Assembly (NCBI GenBank): GCA_900542175.1
Contig: UQNC01000016.1
Span: 1-40,507, forward strand
Direction of reading: 5' to 3'
From: an uncultured Collinsella sp.
Lineage (GTDB): Bacteria; Actinomycetota; Coriobacteriia; Coriobacteriales; Coriobacteriaceae
Length of the DNA: 40,507 bases
Positions 30,743-40,386 of the stretch are shown here, piece by piece. The translations under genes were made by a program, and so were the position numbers. Position 1 is the first letter of the stretch, and each line of letters begins with the position of its first letter. The notes below the pieces were generated by a model. The model was not told where the DNA came from and did not search any database. It worked only from the letters and a program-made list of their open reading frames with translations.

Positions 30743-32449
30743 GTGGACGAGGAAGCAAGCATCATCCTGGGGGATGCCATCGCCTTTTGCCAGCGCGACG
30801 GCCAAGATGCACGCCTCATCAACATGCTGGGGCAATCGCGCGCCATAAGCCTGACCGAAGATACGCTCACGATCGAGGCCCCCTCGCGCTTTGCCATCGC
30901 GCAGCTCAAAAAGCATCAGCCGACCATTGAGGCCTATCTGGAAGAAATCGCCTTTGCACCGATCGCGCTCGGCATCGTGGCACCGCAAGGCGCCGCAGCG
31001 GAATCCGCCACGGCTCCCGCTGCTTCCCCGGCGGCGCCGGCCTCCGCAGGCGACGTGCCGACAATCGAGCACCAGCACAGCGATGTTTCCCGTGAAACCA
31101 TGGCACCGTTGCCGACCGCGGCGTCGACGTCAACGAACGCACCCGTCACGCACATGCCCATCGCTCACGACGCAACGACGGGCGCGGATTCGGGCATTGC
31201 AATCAAGAACACGCTCTCGGCCGATGATTTTCGTCGCATGATGAACCAGATGAAGGGCGGAGCGCCAACTAAATCCACGCAAGCTGCGACCCCCGCTTCA
31301 CCCATGCCAGCACCGACCGCGCCGGCCGAACAGAATACGGATGGAGCCCCGCTCGCCGCGAACTCAAAATTTACCTTTGAGAACTTTGTCTACGGCCCCG
31401 AGAACAGCCATGCCTATCGCTCGGCACTCAAGTTTGCCGCCCTCGCGGACGAGCGGGGCACGTGCACATCACTGTTCATCTACGGCAAATCGGGCCTGGG
31501 CAAGACGCACCTGCTGCTTGCCATCAAAAACGAGCTCGCCGAAAAGTCGCCCGAGATCAAGGTCAAGTATGCCAACTCCCAGGCATATCTGGACGACCTG
31601 ATGACCGAGTTCGACCGCCAAAAGAAGAGCAACGCCCCCATCATGCAGGCGTACCACGGCGTGGACGTGCTCATCATCGACGACATCCAAAACATCATCG
31701 GCAAGCGCGCGAGCGTGGACTACTTTTTCCAGCTCATGGACGAGTTCATCCGCAACAACAAGAAGGTCGTCATCGCGGCAGACCGCGCCCCCAAGGACCT
31801 GAGCATGGACGAGCGTCTGACCAGCCGCTTCAACGCCGGCATGCTCTGCCTGGTCGCAGAGCCCAGCTACGAGATGAAATACAAGATCTTGCAGCGCTAT
31901 TACGAGAACACCATCGTCGCCGCTCCCGAGGCAGGCGACGACTCGCTGCTGGCGGCCTATGGGGGCGACGGCGGGCACCTAACCGACGAGCACTTTAAAC
32001 ACATGGCCGAGGTCTCGGGCACCAACATCCGCGAACTCGAGAGCTTTTGCGAGCGCTGCGCCGGCGAGGCGGGCGACCGCGAGCGCGAGGGCGGGGAGCT
32101 CACCTTTGACGATATCGACGCCATCGCCAGCCAGTACTTTGACACATCGGCCAAAAAGATCAACGTCCAGACGGTTCAGTCCGTCATCGAAGAGCAGTAC
32201 GGCGTGACGCACGAGGAGCTCATCGGCCCGCGTCGCAACGCCAATATCGCCAAAGCACGCCATATCGCTATCTACCTGGCCATCGAGATGTGCGAGATGA
32301 CGACCACGGCGGTGGGCGCCGAATTTGGCAACCGCAACCACTCGACCGTCAGCACGAGTTACAAAAAGGTCCAGAAGATGATCCAGGAAGACCGCACCGT
32401 CACCGAAGACCTCAAGTCGCTGCGCGATAAAATTACACTGCGCTCGTAG
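30743..32449 (+). CDS. dnaA: Chromosomal replication initiator DnaA
   Basis: 568 residues, longer than the common 450 or so. Domain I (about 1-75) is divergent. Domain II (about 76-205) is a long Ala/Pro/Thr-rich linker. Domain III (about 206-440) has Walker A GKSGLGKT (248-255), Walker B VLIIDD (309-314) and sensor/arginine-finger regions. Domain IV ends with the box-binding helix-turn-helix, including GNRNHSTVSTSYKKV. The GTG at 30743 follows GGGAG. The linker-coding DNA holds a degenerate parS (31084-31099). dnaN follows after the origin segment at 32450-32687. Confidence 0.97.
   Translation: MDEEASIILGDAIAFCQRDGQDARLINMLGQSRAISLTEDTLTIEAPSRFAIAQLKKHQPTIEAYLEEIAFAPIALGIVAPQGAAAESATAPAASPAAPASAGDVPTIEHQHSDVSRETMAPLPTAASTSTNAPVTHMPIAHDATTGADSGIAIKNTLSADDFRRMMNQMKGGAPTKSTQAATPASPMPAPTAPAEQNTDGAPLAANSKFTFENFVYGPENSHAYRSALKFAALADERGTCTSLFIYGKSGLGKTHLLLAIKNELAEKSPEIKVKYANSQAYLDDLMTEFDRQKKSNAPIMQAYHGVDVLIIDDIQNIIGKRASVDYFFQLMDEFIRNNKKVVIAADRAPKDLSMDERLTSRFNAGMLCLVAEPSYEMKYKILQRYYENTIVAAPEAGDDSLLAAYGGDGGHLTDEHFKHMAEVSGTNIRELESFCERCAGEAGDREREGGELTFDDIDAIASQYFDTSAKKINVQTVQSVIEEQYGVTHEELIGPRRNANIAKARHIAIYLAIEMCEMTTTAVGAEFGNRNHSTVSTSYKKVQKMIQEDRTVTEDLKSLRDKITLRS
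31084..31099. promoter_or_regulatory. Degenerate parS inside dnaA
   Basis: TGTTTCCCGTGAAACC matches the perfect parS consensus at 14 of 16 positions. It encodes VSRET in the domain II linker of DnaA, where protein constraint is low. Confidence 0.6.
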
Positions 32450-32687
32450 GGAAATAGAGACACCTGTTGAAAACTTGTCGAAACCACGGGCATAAGGTGT
32501 CTAAAACCCAACCCGCGGTGATGAAAAGTTTTGCGCAGGTTTTGAACGTGGAAAACCACCCCTGTTGCACACAGGTTGCTGTCGATTCTCTTTCTGGGTC
32601 TGACCTGCGTCTTTGAGAGTAATCAACAGTTTCGTCAGTGCTATTACTATTATTAAGATATTTATATCTATAGAAAGGTATTAAAAG
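32450..32687. other. oriC: Replication origin segment between dnaA and dnaN
   Basis: DnaA boxes on either strand: TGTTGAAAA at 32465-32473, CGTGGAAAA at 32547-32555, TGTTGCACA at 32563-32571 and TAATCAACA at 32620-32628. Just before dnaN comes an A+T-rich tract (about 32641-32685) with ATTACT-ATTATT spacing reminiscent of the DnaA-trio elements next to an unwinding region. Position and content fit oriC; unwinding is inferred. Confidence 0.7.
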
Positions 32688-33791
32688 ATGAAGTTCACCG
32701 TCAGCCAGAGCTCGCTTACACAAGCCATCGGCGTCGTTATGAAGGGTGTCGCTTCGGCATCCACCCTTCCCATCCTGTCGGGCGTGCTCGTTAAGGCCCA
32801 AGACGGCATCTTGGAATTCCAGACCTCTAACTACACTATCTCGATCCGTCATCGCATCGCGGCGCATGTCGAAGAAGAGGGCGAGATGGTTATCCCCTGT
32901 AAGATGCTCTCCAATATCACCAAGACCCTCCCCGATGCCCCGGTCACCTTTGAGCTGTCCGAGCGCCAGGTGCTGATTGGTTGCGAGAAGAGCTCTTTTA
33001 GGCTGAACACGCTCGATGCCAATGACTTCCCCGAGTTTCCGGCCTATGCCATCGAGAGTGCCGTGGAGCTGCCGACCGATGTCTTGTCCGAAATGGTCGG
33101 CCGCGTGTGGCGCGTCACCTCGACCGACAAGGCTCGCCCCATCCTGGGCGGCGTGCACATGAAGGTCGAGAACAACACCGTACGCCTGGTGGCGACCGAT
33201 TCCTTCCGCTTGGCCGTGTGCGATACGCAGGTCGAGACCTCGACCCTCGAGGGCTCCTTTGAGCTCAACGTTCCGGCTGACGCCTTTAACGACGCGCTGA
33301 ACATCATGGCCAGCCAGGCGACCATCATGATCGGGGCTACCGACACCCAGGTCGTCTTCGAGGCCGGCAACACCACCTACGTGTCGCGTCGCATCGAGGG
33401 CGTGTACCCCAACTACAAGCAGCTCATCCCCGATTCGTGCGTGACGAGCGTCAAGATCGATGTCGCCGCCTTTAACGCCGCCCTCAAGCGCGTGGCCGTT
33501 ATCGCGAGCGCCAACCCCGCCGTCAAGTTCGAGATCGATGTCGAGAACGGGCAGATGGGCCTGTCCTCCATTTCCAATGACCAGGACCTTGCGCAGGAGA
33601 CGATCGATGTCGAGGCTGAGGGCGAGTCGGGTACCATCGCCTTCAACTACCACTACATCTTCGGCTGCCTCAATGCCCTGTCCAAGGAGAAGGAGATCAC
33701 GCTGGAGCTCAAGAGCTACTCGCAGGCGGGCATCTTCAAGTCCTACGACAAGATCAACTACCTGTACCTGGTCATGCCGGTCCGCATCTAG
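32688..33791 (+). CDS. dnaN: DNA polymerase III beta sliding clamp
   Basis: 367 residues, normal length. Forms the dimeric ring that tethers the replicase to DNA. It starts MKFTVSQSSLTQAI and has a typical domain layout with the NATDSFRLAV-like VATDSFRLAV stretch and the C-terminal YLYLVMPVRI, matching the MPMRI-type end of the clamp. AAAGG lies 9 nt before the ATG. recF begins 9 nt after its stop. Confidence 0.97.
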   Translation: MKFTVSQSSLTQAIGVVMKGVASASTLPILSGVLVKAQDGILEFQTSNYTISIRHRIAAHVEEEGEMVIPCKMLSNITKTLPDAPVTFELSERQVLIGCEKSSFRLNTLDANDFPEFPAYAIESAVELPTDVLSEMVGRVWRVTSTDKARPILGGVHMKVENNTVRLVATDSFRLAVCDTQVETSTLEGSFELNVPADAFNDALNIMASQATIMIGATDTQVVFEAGNTTYVSRRIEGVYPNYKQLIPDSCVTSVKIDVAAFNAALKRVAVIASANPAVKFEIDVENGQMGLSSISNDQDLAQETIDVEAEGESGTIAFNYHYIFGCLNALSKEKEITLELKSYSQAGIFKSYDKINYLYLVMPVRI

Positions 33792-33800
33792 CGCTGCGCC

Positions 33801-34907
33801 ATGACCATGTTCGCCCGCGATCTTTCCGTCGCGCACTACCGCAGCTTCGATAGCTATCGCCTTGCCCTGGACGAGGGCGTGACGATACTTGCGGGACCCA
33901 ACGCGGCGGGAAAGACCAATCTAATAGAGGCGCTGCAGCTGCTGACGAGCGGCGCCTCGTTTAGGCATCCGACCGCAGCCGAGCTCGTCCATGACGGCGT
34001 GGGCTCGTGCAAGATCGAGCTGAGGCTCGAGGGCGACGGCCGCGTGCTTGATATGGGATTGAGCGCGGAGGACGGTAAGCGCTCGTTTAGTCGCAACGGC
34101 AAGAGATGCTCTGCCGCCGGTGTGCGCGGGATTCTGCCGAGCGTGCTGTTTTGCCCCGACCATCTGGACATGGTTAAGCGAGGCGCCAGTGTGCGCCGCG
34201 CCGCCCTCGATGACTTTGGCATGCAGCTGAGCGTGCGTTATGCCGATCTTGCGAGCACCTATGGGCGCTGCGTGACCCAGCGTAACGCCCTGCTCAAGGA
34301 GACCTGGTGCTGTCGCGAGATGCTCGGCGCGTGGAACGATTCGATTGCTCGCGCGGGCTCGGCCCTGCTCGTGCACCGGTTGGCCCTACTCGACCGGCTG
34401 GCGGGCCATGTGCACACTGCCTACGGGCAAGTGGCGTCCGGCGAGGCTGCCAACGTGACCTATGCGTCCACGCTGGGGGATTTACCCCAGGTCGAGGATC
34501 GCGAAGAGCTGAAGGGCTGGGCGTACGAGCGCATGCTGGCTGCCCTTGACGAGCATGCCGACGAGGAAATTCGCCGCGGCGTGACGTTGGTGGGACCGCA
34601 TCGCGACGAGATCGAGTTCACCGTGGCTGGTCGCTCCGCCCGTTCATTTGCCAGCCAAGGACAGCAGCGCACGCTGGTGCTGTCCTGGAAGGTGGCCGAG
34701 GTTGCCGTGGCTCGCGATGTCCTGGGCACCGCCCCACTGCTGCTTTTGGACGACGTGATGAGCGAGCTCGACGGCGAGCGTCGCGGCGCTTTCCTGCGGC
34801 TGATTGGCGATGATATCCAGACGGTCATAACCACGACCAACCTGGGGTACTTTACCGATGACCTGCTTGATCGAGCCAAGGTGGTGAGCATGGGTGAGAC
34901 GTGCTAA
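33801..34907 (+). CDS. recF: DNA replication and repair protein RecF
   Basis: 368 residues. SMC-like ATPase acting at gaps in recombinational repair with RecO and RecR. Walker A is GPNAAGKTN, the signature motif is FASQGQQRTL and Walker B with D-loop is LLLLDDVMSELD. The ribosome-binding site is weak; coupling with dnaN 9 nt upstream is likely. It overlaps the DUF721 gene by 14 nt. Confidence 0.96.
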   Translation: MTMFARDLSVAHYRSFDSYRLALDEGVTILAGPNAAGKTNLIEALQLLTSGASFRHPTAAELVHDGVGSCKIELRLEGDGRVLDMGLSAEDGKRSFSRNGKRCSAAGVRGILPSVLFCPDHLDMVKRGASVRRAALDDFGMQLSVRYADLASTYGRCVTQRNALLKETWCCREMLGAWNDSIARAGSALLVHRLALLDRLAGHVHTAYGQVASGEAANVTYASTLGDLPQVEDREELKGWAYERMLAALDEHADEEIRRGVTLVGPHRDEIEFTVAGRSARSFASQGQQRTLVLSWKVAEVAVARDVLGTAPLLLLDDVMSELDGERRGAFLRLIGDDIQTVITTTNLGYFTDDLLDRAKVVSMGETC

Positions 34908-35457
34908 TTACGAGCGCGAGAGCGAGACAGTCGCCTTCAGCGGGTTTTTGAACGCAGAGCGCCAGCGCATCCTGGCGGCTGCAACGCCTAAGCGCCGTGC
35001 GCAGATGGAGGCCGCCGAGGAGTCGCGCACGGTCTATCGCGCATGGAACGCGGTGTGCTCGGGCACGCGCGAGGGGCGGCATGTGACGGGACTGCGTTAC
35101 CTGCCCGAGTCCAATGAGCTGCTGGTGTATCTCGACTCGCCCTCGTGGACGCAGGAAATGACGCTGTTGCGCGAGATCATCCGCGCGCGCATGGAGCGCG
35201 CCGGTGCGCATGTGGACGGCCTGGTGTTCAAAACCACCGCGCCCGGTCACACGCCACCCGCCGCCAAGGAGCGCCTGCGCCCGGCGACGACCGAGCGCCC
35301 GCCGGCTCCGCACGCCGACCTCAGCGATGCCGAGCGCGCCGAGATCGAGTGCCAAGTGGCGCCCATCGAAGACCAAAAACTGCGCGAGGCCCTCGAGAAT
35401 GCCATGAGAGCCAGTGCCGAGTGGGCCAAGGGCGTGCAGAGCAAAAAAGAGCCTTAA
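34894..35457 (+). CDS. DUF721 (DciA-like) protein
   Basis: 187 residues. The N-terminal half matches DUF721 (about 20-115: VYRAWNAVCSGT, GLRYLPESNELLVYLDSPSWTQEMTLLREIIRARM), the family that includes the DnaB helicase loader DciA. The C-terminal half is Pro/Ala-rich and charged. The GTG at 34894 overlaps the recF end by 14 nt. The recF-dciA-gyrB order is typical of actinobacteria. Helicase loading is known for DciA and inferred here. Confidence 0.85.
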   Translation: MRRANYERESETVAFSGFLNAERQRILAAATPKRRAQMEAAEESRTVYRAWNAVCSGTREGRHVTGLRYLPESNELLVYLDSPSWTQEMTLLREIIRARMERAGAHVDGLVFKTTAPGHTPPAAKERLRPATTERPPAPHADLSDAERAEIECQVAPIEDQKLREALENAMRASAEWAKGVQSKKEP

Positions 35458-35484
35458 ATCGCATCTGGTGGCCTTGTAGAGCCA

Positions 35485-35513
35485 AATACCCTCGTTCCCG
35501 AGGGTATTTTTTT
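35485..35513 (+). terminator. Terminator after the DUF721 gene
   Basis: AATACCCTCG-TTCC-CGAGGGTATT followed by seven T. It separates the dnaN-recF-dciA transcript from gyrB. Confidence 0.9.
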
Positions 35514-35539
35514 ACGATAAACTAGTAAGGCTGTACACA
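35511..35539 (+). promoter_or_regulatory. Possible gyrB promoter
   Basis: TTTACG, a 17-nt spacer and TACACA overlap the end of the preceding terminator. The boxes are only fair matches. Confidence 0.35.
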
Positions 35540-35562
35540 TTTTCTTAACTGAAGGAGGACGT

Positions 35563-37593
35563 GTGGCAAACGAAAACGATTACGATGGCGGCGAGATTAA
35601 GATTCTCGAAGGTCTCGAGGCCGTTCGTAAGCGCCCGGGCATGTATATCGGTTCGACGAGCGCCAGCGGTCTGCATCACTTGGTGTGGGAGATCGTTGAC
35701 AACTCCGTCGACGAGGCCATGGCCGGTTTCTGCACCGAGATCCAGGTGACGGTCCACGCCGACAACTCCATCACGGTCGTCGATAACGGGCGCGGCATCC
35801 CCGTCGACGAGCATCCTATCAAAAAGATCCCGACGCTCGAGGTCGTCATGACGATCCTGCACGCTGGCGGTAAGTTCGATAACTCGGCCTACAAGGTCTC
35901 GGGCGGCCTGCACGGCGTGGGCATCTCCGTCGTCAACGCCCTGTCCAAGCGCGTGGTCGTACAGGTCCGCCGCGACGGCGGCGTCTACGAGATGGAATTC
36001 TCGCGCGGCAAGACCGTCAAGAAGATGGAGGTCGTGGGCATCTCGGATTCGACGGGCACCACCGTCACCTTCTGGCCCGACGACGAGATCTTCGAGACCT
36101 GCATCTACGATTTCGATACGCTGCACAACCGTCTGCAGGAGACGGCGTTCCTCAATAAGAACCTCAAGATCGTGTTGACCGACGAGCGCGAGGCGACTCC
36201 CCACGTGGAGGAGTTCTGCTACGAAGGCGGCATCATCGACTTCGTCAAGTTCCTCAACGAGGGCAAGGATGTCCCCGAGGCCTTTAAGGAGCCCATCTAC
36301 ATTGAGGGCAAGTCTGATCCGGACGCGCCCGTGACCAAGATGGGCGAGGTCGAGGTGTCCCTGCAGTGGAATAGCGGCTATGGCGAGAACGTCATGTCGT
36401 TTGCCAACGACATCTACACCCCCGAGGGCGGCATGCACCTCGAAGGCTTCCGTACCGCGCTTACCCGCGTGATCAACGACTACGCGCGCAAGCAGAATCT
36501 GCTCAAGGAAAAGGACGCCAACCTGACCGGCGACGATGTGCGCGAGGGCCTTTCGGCTGTCATCTCGGTCAAGCTGCCCGACCCGCAGTTTGAGGGTCAG
36601 ACCAAGGCCAAGCTCGGCAGCTCCTATATGCGCGCGCTGACGCTCAAGATCGTGACCGACGGCCTCGCCGATTACCTCGAGGAGCATCCCAAGCCCGCTC
36701 GCGAGATCGTCAAGAAGGCGCAGCAGGCCTGCAAGGCGCGCAATGCCGCCCGCAAGGCGCGCGAGGCGACCCGCCGCAAGAGCCTGCTCGAGACGGCGTC
36801 CCTGCCCGGTAAGCTCGCTGACTGCTCGGTGCGCGATGCCGAGCTGACCGAGCTCTTCATCGTAGAGGGCGACTCGGCAGGCGGTTCGGCCAAGGACGGC
36901 CGTCGCCGAGACATCCAGGCGATTCTGCCCCTGCGCGGCAAGATTTTGAACGTCGAACGCGTTGGTGACCACCGCGCGTTCTCGAGTGACACCATCCAGT
37001 CGCTGATTACCGCGATCGGCTGCGGCGTCACGACGAGTGCCGGCGACGGCGGCGACTTCGATATCAGCAAGGCGCGCTACCACAAGATCATCATCATGAC
37101 CGATGCAGACGTCGACGGTGCGCATATCCGCATCCTGCTGCTGACGTTCTTCTACAAGTACATGCGTCCGCTGATCGATGCCGGCTACGTCTATGTTGCC
37201 TGCCCGCCCATCTTTGGCATTAAGGTGCGCAACAAGATCCACTACGTGTATCCCAACGGCCGCCAGCCCGAAGACGAGATCCTGCGCGACACCATCCAGA
37301 GTCTGGGCCTGAACCCCGACGATAACGACGAGGACGGCAAGGCCAAGGACGGCAAGATCACCAAAAAGCGCAAGGGCTATACCGTCCAGCGCTACAAGGG
37401 CCTGGGCGAGATGGACCCCAAGCAGCTTGCCTCGACGACGATGGACCCCAAGACCCGCATCCTGCAGCGTGTGTCGATCGAGGACGCCGTGGTGGCGGAC
37501 CGCGCCGTGCGCGAGCTGATGGGTTCCGAGGTCGGCTATCGCCGCGAGTACATTGAAAAACATGCGCATGACGCGCGTTTCCTTGATGCTTAA
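35563..37593 (+). CDS. gyrB: DNA gyrase subunit B
   Basis: 676 residues. ATP-hydrolysing subunit of gyrase. The GHKL ATPase domain has EIVDNSVDEA, VVDNGRGIPVD and GGLHGVG. The transducer has the QTKAKLG region, and TOPRIM shows EGDSAGGSAKDGR and DADVDGAHIR with Mg-binding acids. GTG start at 35563 after GGAGG. gyrA follows 11 nt downstream, so the subunits are made together. Confidence 0.98.
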   Translation: MANENDYDGGEIKILEGLEAVRKRPGMYIGSTSASGLHHLVWEIVDNSVDEAMAGFCTEIQVTVHADNSITVVDNGRGIPVDEHPIKKIPTLEVVMTILHAGGKFDNSAYKVSGGLHGVGISVVNALSKRVVVQVRRDGGVYEMEFSRGKTVKKMEVVGISDSTGTTVTFWPDDEIFETCIYDFDTLHNRLQETAFLNKNLKIVLTDEREATPHVEEFCYEGGIIDFVKFLNEGKDVPEAFKEPIYIEGKSDPDAPVTKMGEVEVSLQWNSGYGENVMSFANDIYTPEGGMHLEGFRTALTRVINDYARKQNLLKEKDANLTGDDVREGLSAVISVKLPDPQFEGQTKAKLGSSYMRALTLKIVTDGLADYLEEHPKPAREIVKKAQQACKARNAARKAREATRRKSLLETASLPGKLADCSVRDAELTELFIVEGDSAGGSAKDGRRRDIQAILPLRGKILNVERVGDHRAFSSDTIQSLITAIGCGVTTSAGDGGDFDISKARYHKIIIMTDADVDGAHIRILLLTFFYKYMRPLIDAGYVYVACPPIFGIKVRNKIHYVYPNGRQPEDEILRDTIQSLGLNPDDNDEDGKAKDGKITKKRKGYTVQRYKGLGEMDPKQLASTTMDPKTRILQRVSIEDAVVADRAVRELMGSEVGYRREYIEKHAHDARFLDA

Positions 37594-37604
37594 GAGGAGG
37601 TAAC

Positions 37605-40346
37605 GTGGCAGACGATATCAACAATAACGAGGGTATGGGCGAGGCCGGCGATGCCGGCATGCCCGACGATCTGAAGCGCCTGCTTGCCCGTGCTGGGCAG
37701 GGCGAGGACGGCGATCCGGACGCCTATAATCCCGATGCCGATGATGAAGAGGAAGAGGACGACGACGCCGAGCTCGAGGAGAGCTTTGGCGAAGTCGACC
37801 GTGGCGCCTCGGCCGGCGAGGATATCAACGGCGGCCAGCTCCAGATTTCGGAGTTTGGTCGCGAGATGAAGCAGTCGTTCATCGAGTATTCGATGTCGGT
37901 TATCACGGCGCGCGCCCTGCCGGACGTGCGCGACGGCTTAAAGCCGGTGCACCGCCGCATCCTGTACGCGATGAACGAGAGCGGCATCTACCCCAACCGC
38001 CCACATAAGAAGTCGGCCTGGACGGTCGGCGAAGTTATCGGTAAGTACCACCCGCATGGCGACTTCGCGGTCTATGAGGCCATGGTCCGCCTGGCGCAGT
38101 GGTTCTCCATGCGCACGCCGCTCATCGACGGTCACGGCAACTTCGGCAACATCGACGGCGACGGCGCGGCAGCCATGCGTTACACCGAGAGCCGCCTGGC
38201 CAAGCCCGCCATGGAACTGCTGCGTGACTTGCAGAAGGATACCGTCGACTGGCAGCCCAACTACGACGAATCGCTCGCCGAGCCCGTGACGCTGCCTGCG
38301 CGCTTCCCCAACCTGCTGGTCAACGGCAGCCAGGGCATCGCCGTCGGCATGGCCACCAACATCGCCCCGCATAACCTCACCGAGGCGATCGAGGCCACCT
38401 GCTACCTGATCGACAACCCCGACGCCACCGTCGACGAGCTCATGCAGATCATGCCCGGTCCGGACTTCCCCACCGGCGCCATCATCATGGGCAGCGCCGG
38501 CATTAAGCAGAGCTACGAGACCGGCCGCGGCTCCATTACCGTGCGTGCCAAGGCACACGTGGAGTCCACCAAGACCGGTCGCAGCCGCCTGGTCTTTACC
38601 GAGATTCCCTACATGGTCAACAAGGGCACCCTGCAGGAGAAGATCGCCCAGCTCGTCAACGACAAGCGCATCGAGGGCATCTCGGATATGCGCGATGAGT
38701 CCAACCAGAAGGGCATCCGTCTGGTCATCGAGCTCAAAAAGGGCGTCATTCCGCAGGTCGTGCTTAACAACCTGTATAAGTACACCTCGCTGCAGACGAC
38801 CTTTGGCGCCAACAACCTGGCGCTCGTCAACGGCGTTCCCAAATGCCTGAGCCTGCGCGAGATGCTGCAGCACTACATTGACCACCAGGTCGACGTGGTC
38901 ACCCGCCGCACCCGCTTCGACCTTAAGAAGGCCCAGGCCCGCGCGCATATCCTTGAGGGCTACCTGATGGCCCTTGACCATATCGACGAGGTCATCAGCA
39001 TCATCCGCTCCTCGCAGACCGACTCCGAGGCCAGCAGCCGCCTGATCGAGCGCTTTGGCTTTACGCCCGAGCAGACCACGGCCATCCTCGAGATGAAGCT
39101 GCGCCGCCTGACCGGCCTGGAGCGCGACAAGATCCAGGAAGAGCTGGACGGCCTGCGCCGCGCCATCGCCTACTACGAGGACCTGCTGGCGCACGAGGAG
39201 AAGATCCTGGGCGTCATTAAGGAAGAGATGCGCGAGATCTCCAAGAAGTTCGGCGATAAGCGCCGCACCGAGATCAGCCATGTCGAGAAGGACCTGGACG
39301 TTGAGGACCTCATTGCCGATGAGGACATGGTCGTGACCATCACCCACACCGGCTATGTCAAGCGCATCCCGGTGGCCGCCTACCGCGCCCAGAAGCGCGG
39401 CGGCAAGGGCGTGTCGGGCGTCAACCTCAAAGAGGACGACGTCATCGACGAGATGTTCATCGCGTCCACGCACGAGTACGTGCTGTTCTTCTCGAGCAAG
39501 GGTAAGGTCTATCGCCTGAAGGTGCACGAGCTGCCGGTGGGTACGCGCCAGGCGCGCGGTACCGCAATCGTCAACCTGCTGCCCTTCGAGGAGGGCGAGA
39601 AGATCGCGAGCGTCATCAGCTGCCGCGAGTTCCCTGCCGACGAGTACCTGATGTTTGCCACCAAGAGCGGCATGGTCAAGAAGACCGTAATGAGCGCATA
39701 TGACCGCAGCCGCCGCGACGGCCTGATCGCTATCAACCTGCGTGACGACGACGCGCTGCTGAACGTGCGCCGCGTGCGCGAGGGCGACAAGATTATCCTG
39801 GCCACCACCGCGGGCAAGGCGATCATGTTCTCCGAGGAGCAGGTGCGCGCCACCGGCCGCGATACTAGCGGCGTTCGCGGTATCGGTATGAAGGACGGCG
39901 TGAGCGTTCTGGGCATGGAAGTCACTAACGGCAACGGCGATCTATTCGTCATCACCGAGCGCGGCTACGGCAAGCGCACGCCGGTCGCGGACTACCCGGA
40001 GCAGAATCGCGGCGGCCAGGGCGTCTACACCATCCAAATGACCGAGCGTAAGGGCAACCTCGCGGCCATGAAGACGGTGGGCCCGCAGCACGAGCTGTTC
40101 ATCGTGACGGAGGGCGCGACGGTCATTCGCGTCAAGACCGACGAGATCAGCCAGACTGGCCGCGCCACCCAGGGCGTCAAGATGATGACCGTCGACGACA
40201 ACGACCGCATCTGCGCCGTAGCCCGCATGACGGCAGCCAAGGAAAAGCCCGAAGGCGAAGGCGCCGAGGCCGCCGCCGACACCGAAGAGGCCCCAGTCGA
40301 CCTAGGCGACGGCAACGACATACCAGAGGATCTCCTAGACGAGTAA
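37605..40346 (+). CDS. gyrA: DNA gyrase subunit A with long acidic N-terminus
   Basis: 913 residues. Breakage-rejoining subunit. The catalytic Tyr193 is in MRYTES, the GyrA box QKRGGKG is near residue 595, and the C-terminal wrapping domain repeats end in an acidic tail. Compared with E. coli, numbering is shifted by 71 because of an acidic leader (DEEEEDDDAELEES). At the position of Ser83 lies Phe154 (HPHGDFAVYE), and Glu158 equals Asp87. GTG start at 37605 with AGGAGG. A terminator follows. Confidence 0.98.
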   Translation: MADDINNNEGMGEAGDAGMPDDLKRLLARAGQGEDGDPDAYNPDADDEEEEDDDAELEESFGEVDRGASAGEDINGGQLQISEFGREMKQSFIEYSMSVITARALPDVRDGLKPVHRRILYAMNESGIYPNRPHKKSAWTVGEVIGKYHPHGDFAVYEAMVRLAQWFSMRTPLIDGHGNFGNIDGDGAAAMRYTESRLAKPAMELLRDLQKDTVDWQPNYDESLAEPVTLPARFPNLLVNGSQGIAVGMATNIAPHNLTEAIEATCYLIDNPDATVDELMQIMPGPDFPTGAIIMGSAGIKQSYETGRGSITVRAKAHVESTKTGRSRLVFTEIPYMVNKGTLQEKIAQLVNDKRIEGISDMRDESNQKGIRLVIELKKGVIPQVVLNNLYKYTSLQTTFGANNLALVNGVPKCLSLREMLQHYIDHQVDVVTRRTRFDLKKAQARAHILEGYLMALDHIDEVISIIRSSQTDSEASSRLIERFGFTPEQTTAILEMKLRRLTGLERDKIQEELDGLRRAIAYYEDLLAHEEKILGVIKEEMREISKKFGDKRRTEISHVEKDLDVEDLIADEDMVVTITHTGYVKRIPVAAYRAQKRGGKGVSGVNLKEDDVIDEMFIASTHEYVLFFSSKGKVYRLKVHELPVGTRQARGTAIVNLLPFEEGEKIASVISCREFPADEYLMFATKSGMVKKTVMSAYDRSRRDGLIAINLRDDDALLNVRRVREGDKIILATTAGKAIMFSEEQVRATGRDTSGVRGIGMKDGVSVLGMEVTNGNGDLFVITERGYGKRTPVADYPEQNRGGQGVYTIQMTERKGNLAAMKTVGPQHELFIVTEGATVIRVKTDEISQTGRATQGVKMMTVDDNDRICAVARMTAAKEKPEGEGAEAAADTEEAPVDLGDGNDIPEDLLDE

Positions 40347-40386
40347 GAGGCCCTAGCTGGTAAAAATCATCAGACCCCTTACATCG

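Noticed and set aside
35545..37569. 674-codon minus-strand frame opposite gyrB
   Set aside because: The plus strand encodes an unmistakable GyrB. The antisense frame is open only through high G+C codon bias.
37938..39527. 529-codon minus-strand frame opposite gyrA
   Set aside because: Shadow of gyrA, rich in Leu/Val/Asp/Gly without domain motifs.
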